Source: Capitulum mitella
Taxonomy: Eukaryota; Arthropoda; Thecostraca; Pollicipedomorpha; Pollicipedidae
Length of the DNA stretch: 64,000 nt
NCBI GenBank assembly: GCA_030062745.1
Contig: CP099842.1
Span: 28,583,307-28,647,306 of the forward strand
Direction: 5' to 3'
Part shown: piece by piece, positions 20,349 to 31,509 of the stretch
How the letters are laid out: every line of letters starts with the position of its first letter
How positions within the stretch are numbered: position 1 is the first letter of the stretch
Notes under the pieces: model-generated
Database searches by the model: none
What the model was told of the DNA's origin: nothing
Seen by the model: only the letters and a program-made list of their open reading frames with translations
Made by a program: the position numbers and the translations under genes

Positions 20349-22759
20349 TCAGGACTGCGGCGGCAGGGTTAACAGCACCTGGCACAGACCGCTCGTCAGC
20401 CAGCCCAGCCGCCCGCCGCAACAAGGAAAACGCCTCGTTAACCACTGCGATTACCCTGAAAGGGAAACTTTCAACAGAAACCCGTCGCGCGCCGCACGCG
20501 GGACCCGCCGCGCCGGTTCTCCGCCGGCGCGCCGGGCCGGTCAAGTCGGCCGGGGCGAGACGCCGTTTAAAAGTCGGGCAGCGCTTCCGGTGTGCGTGAT
20601 TCAAACGGAGGCGACCGTTGGCGGCGCAACCGACGCCGGCGGCCGGGGTGAAGGACTCGGCGGCGGCGGCAGGTGCACGCGGCCGCCGCACAATGCGCCG
20701 TAATGAAACCGCCGCCGGACGGCGCCGGCCGCCGCAAAGGAGCCGCGCCGGCGACCGCCCGCCGCGCGGCGCGCGGGCCGCCGAGCGCCGCAGCGGACAA
20801 GATCGGGAATGTCTGGCGGGGGAGCCGTCCCGGCTGTCGCCCGCGGACGGCGGAGCCGGAGTCGGAGTCAGAGTCGGAGTCGCTGCCGCCCGGCCACGGG
20901 AAGGCGGCCCACGCTGGATGCGAATCCGTGCACCGATTACGCGGTTCTGCCGGGGGTCTCAGCGGTCTGAGCCGCGCAGCCACGCCTGCGCAGTCTCAGC
21001 AGGATTCCGGCTACTGTTCAAGAAATGCTAGCCTGACGCGAGCACCGCATGAAGCGACTGCAAAAATAGATCATATCCGTCTTGCAATGACGGCATCCTG
21101 GACAGTAATAACCACATCGCTACAACGATGACACATGACATGCAGTGCCTGCACCGACAGCCGGATCCGGCGAAAACGGTCACTTCTGGAATACAAACAG
21201 AGCAGCCTACCGTAATGACTCCCCGACGGAACAGACCATGTGTGTTACGGGTCACGGCCACACTGGCTGCTCACACCGACGCACCGCCGCGCTGGGAGAG
21301 CTCCAGAGCCATCCCAGCGCACCGCATCCCCATGAAGCCGGCTCGGAGCCCACCGCAAACAGCTCCATACGCCGCCTCCGCCCGCCGGGAACCGCAGGCA
21401 CACCTCCGCGCCACGAACGGCGCGCCGCAGAGACCGCGGGACGCGTCTCTCGCTCGGAGACGGCCGGACCCTGGTCGGGCCGACGCGTGACGCACCGACC
21501 GCAGCCAGCGGGGCAACAGCGTGATGGTCACGTGATGCGGCGGCCACAGCTGGCGGCGCCGCGACCGCCGGCCGGCCGCCGGAGGAGCGCGGCGTCGCCC
21601 CGCGGCCGGAACACGCCAATCACGGCCGTGCCTCCGACAGCTGGACACATGGTCGTGGCCGGTCGACCAACCGACTGCCGCGCCAGCAGGCCAAACCCAG
21701 TACAGAACAAGACAGGCGGGAGCCAAAATGGAGGATCCCAACGGCCCCCAAGCGCGCAAAACGGGAAAAGGCACCCATAAATTGGTCCGGCAAGGGTCCC
21801 CCGACTTCCAAGGGACCCCCACTGAGCCGAACTCCCTGCTCCTTGCCCCCTGGAGATTCCTTGACACGCCAATGACAGGCCAGAGCGGGCCACGCGTTGT
21901 CTGTCCGGAGGTCCCCAGGCGGCGTGTGTCTGCCGCGCGGCGGCAGCAGGGCGCCCGCGGGTCCGGCCGGCCGTGACCCCAGGTGCAGCGGCGGCCAGCG
22001 GCCGGCGGCCGGCGCCGGCGCGGCCGCTCCGCAGCTGGGCCGCCGGCGGCCGCCGGCCGCGGAGGAAGCACTATCGGCCGGCCAGCTATCAGCGGCCGTC
22101 CGTCCGGCCGCCCGCTCGCGTCACCGCTTCACCGAACGGCCGCGGCGCAGCTCGGCCGGCCGTCCCCTGGCAGCACCGCTACCTACGGCGGGCAGCGGCG
22201 CCGCCGCGGCGACTCTCCTGTCGCTCGTCTGGCAGCCGTTGACCCTCGTCTGGCAGCAGCGCTGCCCATTAGCAGCATCGCGACTCAAGCGGCGGGCGTC
22301 GCGGTACCGCCAGCCGCGCTTTACGGAGGGCGGGGGGGGGGTTACGACGGGCCGGAGCCACTCCGCCCGGCCAGTCGGATAATAAACAGTCCGGCGGCGG
22401 CAGCGGCACGGCCGGCAGACCGCCCGGCCCGCGCGCCGGCCGGCCCATGTCGCCGCGCAGCCGCCGCACGCACCGCCCTCAAAACAGGTTCCAATTAGGC
22501 GGGCGGGCCGGGTCGGAGTCGGGCGGCGGCGGCCGACGCGCGTCCGCCCGCCGTCACCAGCCGGTGCACCTGACCGGGAGGCCGCCAGCTGCCGGCCGCG
22601 GCCGGCACCTGTCGGCCGCCGGCCGCGGCAAGTGCAACCGGCACCGTAACAGGTCACGGCCGAGCCGAGCCGGCGGTCGGCGACGCCGTCAAGGGTGTCG
22701 CCCGGAGCCGCCCAGCCCCTCCGTTCGGACGCCGCCCGACTCGAGCGCCACGCCGGCCA

Positions 22760-22760
<1 letters not shown>

Positions 22761-22839
<79 letters not shown>
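22761..22839. repeat. CCG trinucleotide tract, about 26 units
   Basis: An uninterrupted CCG/CGG run in the long ELK intron. Confidence 0.95.
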
Positions 22840-22841
<2 letters not shown>

Positions 22842-24469
22842 GGACGTACCGCGCACTCCGGCCGACTGAATCACGCCGCCGGCCGTGTAAAAATACCCGC
22901 GCGGCCGCCGTGTCCAGCCGGCCGGCGCGAGACGCCGCCGCCCGGCCGCCGGCGCCGCCGCCAGACGCGGCTGGCGTGAGACGGCCGCGTTACGACGGCC
23001 GCTGCGGGCGGCCGGAGAGCAGCGGCGCCGCCGGCCGCTGACCGGGAGCCAGCGGCCGGGGTCGCCGGTCAGCGGTCGGCCCGGGTCGTCCGGCCTCGCT
23101 GTCGGCAGTGATGCCGGCCAGCCGGGCCGACCGGGCGACGGCCGGCTGCCCGCGCCTGACCGCGCCGGCGGCGGACGCGCCGGACGTGCCGGCCGTCCAC
23201 CTGCCCCTCCTCGGGCGGCCGAGATGACGGCCGGCCGCCAGCGATCGTATCGGCCTGTTTGAGGGCGGCGCGCGGCGCGCGGGAGCTGGGAACGCCCGTA
23301 GGCGCCGGCCCGGCCCGGTAATTCGGCCCATTAGCGGCGGCCCGGCCGGCCATCGCGGCCGCCCGCCCGCCGGCCCGGCCGCCGCCGCCGCCGGGCCGCC
23401 GGCCGCACAGGTGCCCGGTTTTTAATCGGCGCCGCCCGTTTGCACTCGTTAATCGGCCGGGCGCCATGGACGCGCGCGCGGCGCCGCGCCGCCGCCGGTC
23501 GCGTAAAGCGAGTGACGCGCGCGTCGCGGCCGCGGATCGGCTCCGATCAGTGACGCGGCCGTCTCCGGGCGGCGGGGGGGGGGGCAGGCGCGCCCCGTCG
23601 CCGGCGGCGCGGCCGGCGGCGCCGTGTCGCCGCCATCAGCCGCCGCACGCAGCCGACGGGCGCCATTAGCGGCGCAGCACAGTCCCGCGAGCACCGTCGT
23701 ATCGTTAGCCATCGGAGCGGCCGCTATCGGCCGAAAAACGGCCGCGCTTAGTGCGGCTTCATGTCTCCACGCGAAACAAAGCCTCGGCCGGTTCGAGTCT
23801 GCGCTATCTCGGGCGGCGGATTAGCCTCGGCCGCGAGTCGGCGGCGCAGATTCGGCGAACGTGTCCGCGTGCCCACCGAGCCGCCCCCGGGCCGGCAGCC
23901 GGGCCCGGCAGCGTCGCCTCCTGAGCAGGTGCCCAGCAGGCCGACACCGCAGAGGCACGAGTCGTGCGGCGCACAGCCGCCGCCGCGACCGCACTGCTGC
24001 CCCCGGCTGGCCGAACCTCTCAGCCTCCAGCCGCTCAGCTCCCGGTACCGGAGCCTCCACGGCCCCCACGGTCCGCTCCTCTACCTCGACCGCCGCCCGC
24101 TCTGCCCGCTCTCGCACCGTCCCAGGGAGGCCGGCGGCGGCGCCTCGGCCGGCGACACAAAGCCGGCGTCCATTGTGTCCGCCGGGCCGGCCGCCGCCGG
24201 GCGCAGGTGATCTGCTGGGAGCAAACGGCCGCGCGCCGACAGCGGCGGCCCGGGCCCGGAGCGCGCCGACCGACTGACGTCAGCGCCGCCGCCGGCTCCG
24301 ACGGCGGCCGGCGGCCCGCGCGACCGGCGGGCGGAATCGGTCGCTAACGAACCGACCGCCGGGTATTTATTTACCCGGCCGGGCCGCGTCCGAGCGGCGC
24401 GGCCCGAGGGGCGCCGATTGATAGCTGACCGGGCAGATACGGCGGCCAATAGGGCGCCGCGGCTCCCAA

Positions 24470-24673
24470 GGGTCCGGGCTGAGTGTCCGTTGGGTCCGGG
24501 CTCCTCGTCCGCAGGGTCCGGGCTGAGTGTCCGTTGGGTCCGAGCTCCGCGTCCGCAGGGTCCGGGCTGAGTGTCTGGAGGGTCCAGGCTCCGTGTCTAG
24601 AGGATTCGGGCTCCGTGTCCGCAGGGTCCAGGCTGAGTGTGCGAAGGGTCCCACCTCAATGTCCGCAGGGTCC
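24470..24673. repeat. 22-bp minisatellite, about 9 units
   Basis: Units start GGGTCC and alternate between GGGCTGAGTGTCCGTT-like and GGGCTCCGTGTCCGCA-like halves, so a 44-bp higher-order period is visible in the first four units. Confidence 0.88.
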
Positions 24674-26937
24674 GCGGGCCGCGCTGGGTCGGTCGCCGGC
24701 CGGCGACCACGTTACGGTAGAGGGGGACGGCAGACTTGATGTCACGACAGCCGGGACGTAGCTGTCACCCGTCCCGGTCGCTTGGCACGCGCTACAGGAC
24801 TCGACAAACGAACAGAGCCTCTGCGCCTGTTCAAATAGTCCTAATCGGCACCACAGGAAGGCCAAGACAGGAGCAACTGCCCGCATTTTGGACGATGTAT
24901 TTAACTGAGTGCTGATGTCCAAAAAGGCACCACCGGCCCTACACATAGCCGACAGGCTGAAGATGGAACAAGCATACCTTCCCTGACCTACTCAAAACAC
25001 TGCCACAGAACACAGTGCCATGTCCAAGCAAACAAGCGTTTACTGCCGTCCACACCACCGTCCACCTAAGCAAAGAGAGACGGACGCCTGCCCTCATCCA
25101 TTCCAAACCACGCCCCTCCCAGACAGCGGTCCACAGGGAGTACACCCAGACATCTCCCCATCAATTCCAAACCACGCCCCGAACAGGAGGGTCGGACCAG
25201 AGGATCGCCCAGTCGAGCACGTGTTTCCAAACCCACCCGTGAGCAGCGGAGCAACCGACACCCCTCATTTTCCCGACACACGTCCCAGCAGGACGGCCAG
25301 GTGACAGGGGAGCATCGACACCCCTCGCAATTTAACATGCACTTCTCATCGGTATAATCTGAGCATCACACGCACATGGGACGGCAGCACGCCACAAAAA
25401 GGCGCACGGGGCATCCACCTTCGCTGTCCCGCCAGAGCGCCTTCTGCCAATCACGTCGACACGTCTACCCCGACTCCGTGAGCGGCAGACTCTGTGACCC
25501 GGTGAGCGGCCGTCTCTGCTCCGGTGAGCGGTGAGCGGCAGACGGTCGTCTGGACCTCGCTCCGCCCGCGGCAGCGCCGCCGGGCCGGTCCCGCCGACGA
25601 CACAAAGGACCCGGCCGGCCGGCGCATACCTGGGTAATGGCCCGCCCCGCCCGGCCGCCGGCCCGGCCCGGCGCCGGCGCCCAGCTGTAGGCGCCCGTGT
25701 ACTCCCCGCCCCGGTTGTGTATTTACGCACGCGCGTGTGTGCGTCTCGGTGCGCGTGTGTGCCGCCGTTGTGTGTACGGGTGTCCCGACGCATTTGCCGA
25801 CAGCTGCGGAGATGTAAACACTAAACGGCGACGCGTCCCGGGGGGCCGAACGGCCGAACACGGCCCCCGACGGCGACCGGGCGGCGACACTCGGAAGGGT
25901 TTTCCGTGCCGTGGCTTTCGCGCCGACGAGTAAACACAATCCGACCAGGGCGCGATGTAAGCGCGCCGGCAAATCCCGCGGATGACTGAACGACGGGCGT
26001 TTAGAGCAACAAACGGCCGCCCCCGCCCCCGGGGCCGCCGCCGGTCGCGCGGCCGAGCGTCGCCCGTCGGGCGTCGGTGATCGGTGGGCCCGTCGGCCGG
26101 CCGCGGCCGCCGGCGGCGCCGGCCCTGACGTGCCTGTCGGGCGGCCGGCCCATCGCCAATCGCCCGGCGGCTGTCAGTGGTCGGGCGCCGACCGCACGGC
26201 GCCACCGGACCGGCGACGCCGCCAGCGCCGGACGCCAGACCGCGGCGGGCACGTCCACTGCAGGCCGAGGCACCGCGAGCACGTCCGACCAGATACAGAC
26301 ACTCCCCGCACACATCGGGAGAGGCGGCACGCCGGGGATGGACCGCCACTTCGGCCCGCCTCCGCGCGGCTCACCGCCACTCCATTACGCAGAACACTAG
26401 CCGCTGACGCTCGCTCCATGACCGCAGCCGTGACGTACGCCGCCGGCTGGCGCGAGCTGACGTCAGCGGCCGAGCTAATACCTGGCGGACGGGCGGCGAT
26501 CGCTGCCAGCAGGCTGGGCGGCGGCTGGAGCTTCAGCTTCCCCCGGGGCGGCGGGCGGCGGCGCGGCATGGCTGCCGGCGGCGGCGGAACTGGGCGCCGC
26601 TCGGCCGCCGCGCCGCCGCCGGCGCCGACAGGAAGTTCTCATCAGGGCCGATTGGCAGAGACGGCCAGATTGAACTATCCGGTGGCGCGCTGTCGGCCCC
26701 GCGGCCGGCGCGCCGCGGGGCGCCCGGACAAAGGTCACGGGTCGGCGGCAGCACGGCGCGGCTGGTCGATGCACGCGGAGCCGGCCACGTGCCATGCAAC
26801 GAGCCTGGGGAGCCGCCCCCGGCGGCTTCAGCTCGACCAGGCGGACCGAGCTGCGCCGGCCGGGCCGGACAGGAAGCCGCCCGGAGCGGCGACCGCCAGC
26901 GCCGCTGCCCCACGGACGACGGACAGGCGGCGTGACG

Positions 26938-27166
26938 ACCCACGGACGACAGAGCGGCGCAGTCGCAGACCCACCGACGACGGACAGAGTACCGAGCCAG
27001 CGACGACGGACAGAGTACCGACCCACTGACGCCGAGGCAGCAAAGCGCCGACCCACCGACAACGGACGGAATACCGAGCCAACGACGACAGAGCGGCAGA
27101 GCTGCCGAGCAACTGGCGACAGAGCGCCAGAGTAACGACCCACTGACGACAGAGCGGCAGAACACC
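26938..27166. repeat. Degenerate 26-31-bp minisatellite, about 8 units
   Basis: Repeats of GACCCACCGACGACGGACAG-like sequence, each ending near AGAGTACC or CAGAGC, vary between 26 and 31 bp. Confidence 0.75.
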
Positions 27167-29199
27167 GACTACCTACTCGTTACGCAACAGAGTCGACTCA
27201 AACACATGGCGGCGGCAGTCGACGGCGGACCCGCCGACCCAGAGACCGGGCAGCGGCGGTCGGCGGCAGCGCTGCCGACCCACTGACGTGTGCCCATTAG
27301 CCGGCATGAAAGCCACGACGGCTCGCCGCGGCCCGTTTATTGTCATGGCCGTATCTGCGCAGCACGGCCATCGGCGGCCGGTCGGTCGCGTGAGATGTTT
27401 AAACGGGAGTGGCCCCGCATTAGATAAGCTGACATGTCGCACATCTTGCGACACCGGCCCTGCAAACCCCGTCTGCAGGCAACTCTGCGCAATGCGCCTC
27501 GAACAGCGTATCTCCATGGCCGGGAGAAAGCTGAGTAACGCGCTGAAATGGCGTTCCCGATGTGGATGTTGCGCGATGAACGCATTAACCGCGCTCTTCA
27601 GTGGCACAGAATAAACTGTCGTGATTTACGGCCTCCTGCCGGCTTACATAAGGCAAGCATTCTCGGGACTTCGTCCGACCGCGCTTCGGCGAAGTGGCAA
27701 ACTATTCCAGCCATCACTTCCCCACCGCTAGGGCGCTGGGTGCACTCAAACCATTACCGGATTAGTCCGACAGAATTCCTGACGCCCACCATGTCTCGGC
27801 TACACCCCTAGGATCATGACAAGAGGGAAAAGTTGTAGTGGTGGTGCGCTCTCCTGTCCGCCGTGTCGACAGAAGGTCTGACCGAACAAGGCAGGACGAG
27901 CCGGCACACCGGGCCGCGCGTCATGTTGGCCGCCCCACACAAACAACGAACGACAAGACGGGAGAGACGTAACACGCAGGACCCGGCAGCAGGAGCTCGC
28001 AAACAGCTGGTCGAAAGCAACAGCAAAACAACTAGACAACGGGTATAAAACTAGACAACGGGTATAAAACTAGACAAAACAATAACGAAGACATGGGATG
28101 GCAGTACGAACACGCTCGGAACACCAACAGAGAAACCTGGCGTGGAAAACAGGGGAAATTAGAGGGCATGCCACCGACAACGGCAGCTGACACACATCAC
28201 GCGCCTCCCTCCGCGCCACGCCCCAATACGTCTGCTAGAACGATGACCACGGCCTCCAGATCTGCAACTCGCGCCGCTTCAGCCTGCGGCGAAGGACCTG
28301 GCGGACGGGGGGGGGGGCGGAGATAGCGACACGGCGCGTGACAATCAGCCGCAGCTCGGGCAGCGACGTCGCGAGACTACGGCCGGGAGTTCCCATCGGA
28401 TGCGGTGAGCCGCCTCGGGCGCGCTGCGGCACGTCCGCACGGGCCGCGTGACGCCACAGCGACCGACGGCGGCCGCCGCGGCAGGGCGGACTTCGCTCTG
28501 ATGACGCCTGACGGGCCGCGGTCGGTGGGAGCCGCGCCGTCCACTGCCGAGCGGGCGGCTATCTCTTTTATCGCCGCTCGGCTCCGATAGCGGTACCAGT
28601 AATTCTCCCAGATGAAGCTTAAGGAGAAAGCTATCAGTGAGCCCAGAAAAGCAGCACAGTGTCTCCGGGGCCTGTACATTTAATTAGCCCTCCAGAGCGC
28701 GGCGCACTCGATGCCGCTATCTCGGTCAGTCGGCGCCGGGCGCAGGCCTCGCGTCCGGCGCACCGAGCAGGCCAGAACACACCGCAGGGGGCCGGCCGGC
28801 CCGGCCCGGACCGCCGACCGTGGGGCCGCTGCGGGTCAGTGACGAGTGCGTGGCCGGCCGGGCGCCGTCCTTGGCAGTCGTGCTGCCGCGGCTGTGACGG
28901 CGGCCACGCTCGCGCGCGTGTGACGGCCTTGCGGCGCCCCGCCGCGCGGCCGCTAATGGCCGCGACACGTTGCCCCACCGACCGCAGCTCCCCGTTCGGC
29001 GGCCGCGGCGCGTGGGCACGCGGCCGCGTCCCGGCGCCGGCGCCGGCGGCGGCGGCCGTCACGCGCCCAGACCGGCGCCGGCCGGCGCCCGACAACAGCC
29101 GACAGGATGTGGCGCTAACTGGGCCGTCCGTCACCGGCCCGGCGGCGCCGCGGCCACTTGACAAGCGGCGTCCGGCCGGCGCCTGCGGCCGACGGCGCG

Positions 29200-29545
29200 C
29201 AGAGACGCGCCGTCCCCCTCGCACGTCGCCGTGTCCCTCCAGAGGCCGACGGAGAGACACGCCGTCCCCCTCCAGAGGCTGACGGAGATACCCACCCCCC
29301 CCCCCCCAGAGGCTGACGGAGAGACGCGCCGTCCCCTTCCAGAGGCCGAAGGTGAGACGCGCCGTCCCCCTGCAGAGGCTGATGGAGATACGCGCCGTCC
29401 CCTCCAGAGGACGGAGAGACACGCCGTCCCCTTCCAGAGGCTCGCGGAGATACGCATCGTCCCCCTCCAGAGCTGGCGGGGAGGCACGCTGTCCCCTTCA
29501 CAAGTTGACAGAGAAACACAGTCCTCCTCCAGGCGCCGAGGCGTG
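29200..29545. repeat. 33-bp minisatellite, about 10 units
   Basis: Units contain CGCCGTCCCCCTCCAGAGGC followed by TGACGGAGATA. One unit has an expanded C run (about 29287). The minus strand would read as an 11-residue repeat, but there is no support for coding. Confidence 0.82.
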
Positions 29546-31419
29546 CGGACAGAAGCATCGTCCCGTTTCTGCGGCCACGACGGGTCGCAAGGTGGCGCGC
29601 AGAGAGACGGCCACATATCTCCACGTATCGGCCACGTATCTCCCTCCCGCCGTGGCAGAACGGAACTTCGACTAGGGTCACGCGTCGACATGTGATCGGT
29701 ATTGGGCGGCTGCGGCTCAGGAACACACCGATCACCGCCTCGGGGCACCGGCCGGCGTGCCATCGGCTGCGTCGCCTCTGGAGACCGCTACTAACAATGG
29801 CTCCTTGGCACAGCCGCCGCATACCCAGATTCACAAAAAACCAGAGAACAACACAAGAAACAAGAGTAAGACACAACGATGCCCCAGCGTCAGATGATCA
29901 CAAAAGGCTCCCGGGACATATATGGACGGAAAAGGTAACCACGCCGGAAACAAAAAAAAAGGTTCCCCAAGGTAATGGAACACATTCCGGATGCAGTGTC
30001 GGAAACGCGGTCGCAGAGATCATCGCGAATGCCGCTAATTTCGTCGCAGCTTTCCGCGCAGCAAGTGACGCATTCGAAACAAAAGGCCGACTGTGTAAAC
30101 AGATGCGAACCAACAGTCGCGTCGTGACTAACGGCTCGATAACGACACCCAAGTGCACCACTCGTCCCGACCGCGGAAGCCGTCGAATCAACAGCATCAG
30201 CGGCCGATACGGCTCACCGTCCGCCACGCCGGCCGTCCGCCGGCGTCCGTCACGGCCAATCATCGCTGACGTCAGCGGCGGCCGCGGGCGCGCCGGACCA
30301 ATTCCGCGCCGCCCCGGCCGCCGCCGCCAGCGCCGTCACGGCGCGGCAATGTCAAGATCAGGCGGCCGGGCCGATCGATGGCTGACACCGGGCCGCGGGG
30401 TCCGGCCGGCGGCCGGTGAGTAGGGCGTCCGCCGACGGTCGGGCCGGCGCGGCCGCGTTCCTGCGACACGCGTCCAGAGGTGGGGCCGAGTGTTGATCGC
30501 TGCCGAAGCGGACAGAGACCATCGCCGCCGTCACACGGAGAAGTTCCACCTGGTTATCCGTCCGCAGCGCGGCCCAGCCTACCGTCCGCCTGGCGCCGCG
30601 CGTCCGCCTGACGCTGACCCTCGCCAGGCGGCTGAGATCGGCGCAGAGCCGATCGCTCCCAGCGCGAGCCGAGCCGGCCGGCCGGCGCGCGTTCTGCGAA
30701 ACGCCGCATGACACCGGGGTGCAAATTGCATTAGTTGGGCCCGCGGCGGCCGCGTATCGGGAATACTGATGAGCCGCCCCGGCGGCGGCGGCACGCAGGC
30801 CTGCGGTGACGGCGCGCCTGTCACTTAATATGGCGGCGGCGGGGGGCGCGCGGGGCCCTGCGACCTCGCACCGGCGGCGGCCTGGCGGTGCGGCCGTCCG
30901 GCGCCGGCGAAGCCGTAATGGCGGCAGACGTCTGCCGGACGCGTGCCGGACGTCGGCCTGCTGAGCGGCGGCCGGCAGCGGCACGCGGCGTCTTCCCGGG
31001 CCGGCGAGCGCACTGACCCCGGCGGCCGTCTCCGGCCGGCCCTCGGCCGCCGCCCGCCGGGAGACGGCAGGGGAAAGAGGCGAGAGCTCGCCGGCAGGTG
31101 GCCGACCTGCAGCCCCCAGAGGAAACGCCGGGCAGGCCGCACCTCCTCGCCGAGAAAATCGCTGAATCACGGCAGCATTCAAATGAAGCAAAAACGGGCC
31201 ACAGCGGGAAAAACCGTGAGGCATCGCGGCTTGCAAATTGTACCACGAACTATCGGAGGGTGCCAAGACACCATCTCATCCGCGGGCCAACGGCCAGCGC
31301 GAAGACATGACCGGTCAAACCCCGAACCCTGGCGAGAAAAACCTGCAGCTGCAGACAACAGCTGCAGCTCGTCTCCGACCGACGACGGGGCTGCGGCAGC
31401 GGCGCCGCCGGGTACTCAC

Positions 31420-31509
31420 ATTTGGGCCGGGAGATGTCGTCGCCGTCCTCACTGCCCGCTAGGTCCGGAGGCGACGGCGTCCCAGAGCCCTGCATCTCGG
31501 ACAGCGAGG
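31420..31509 (-). CDS. ELK: Probable upstream exon of the ELK gene (N-terminal extension)
   Basis: A 90-nt exon-like block lies 15 kb upstream of the ETS exon on the same strand. It has an excellent acceptor (GCGTTCTCTCTGTGTTGCAG) and a perfect GTGAGT donor. Its only long reading is SLSEMQGSGTPSPPDLAG, then SEDGDDISRPK, a serine/proline and acidic peptide. It begins with two bases of a codon and ends with one. Spliced to 16462 it makes K-F-G-M-D-S in phase, so an in-frame methionine here (in SEMQG) could start a protein 27 residues longer, 548 in total. C. elegans LIN-1 also has residues before its ETS domain (from memory). It could instead belong to an alternative transcript or to another gene. 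Confidence 0.6.

Larger units (their letters stand above)
16463..31419 (-). other. ELK: Long ELK intron within the CpG-rich domain
   Basis: This inferred intron of 14,957 bp separates the candidate upstream exon from the ETS exon. It is GC- and CpG-rich throughout, with AT-richer islands near 19.0-19.1 and 24.8-25.3 kb. It contains four minisatellites (19.9, 24.5, 26.9 and 29.2 kb) and a CCG tract (22.8 kb). The many overlapping open frames on both strands follow from the scarcity of A/T-rich stop codons. I recognise no protein in them. Confidence 0.55.
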
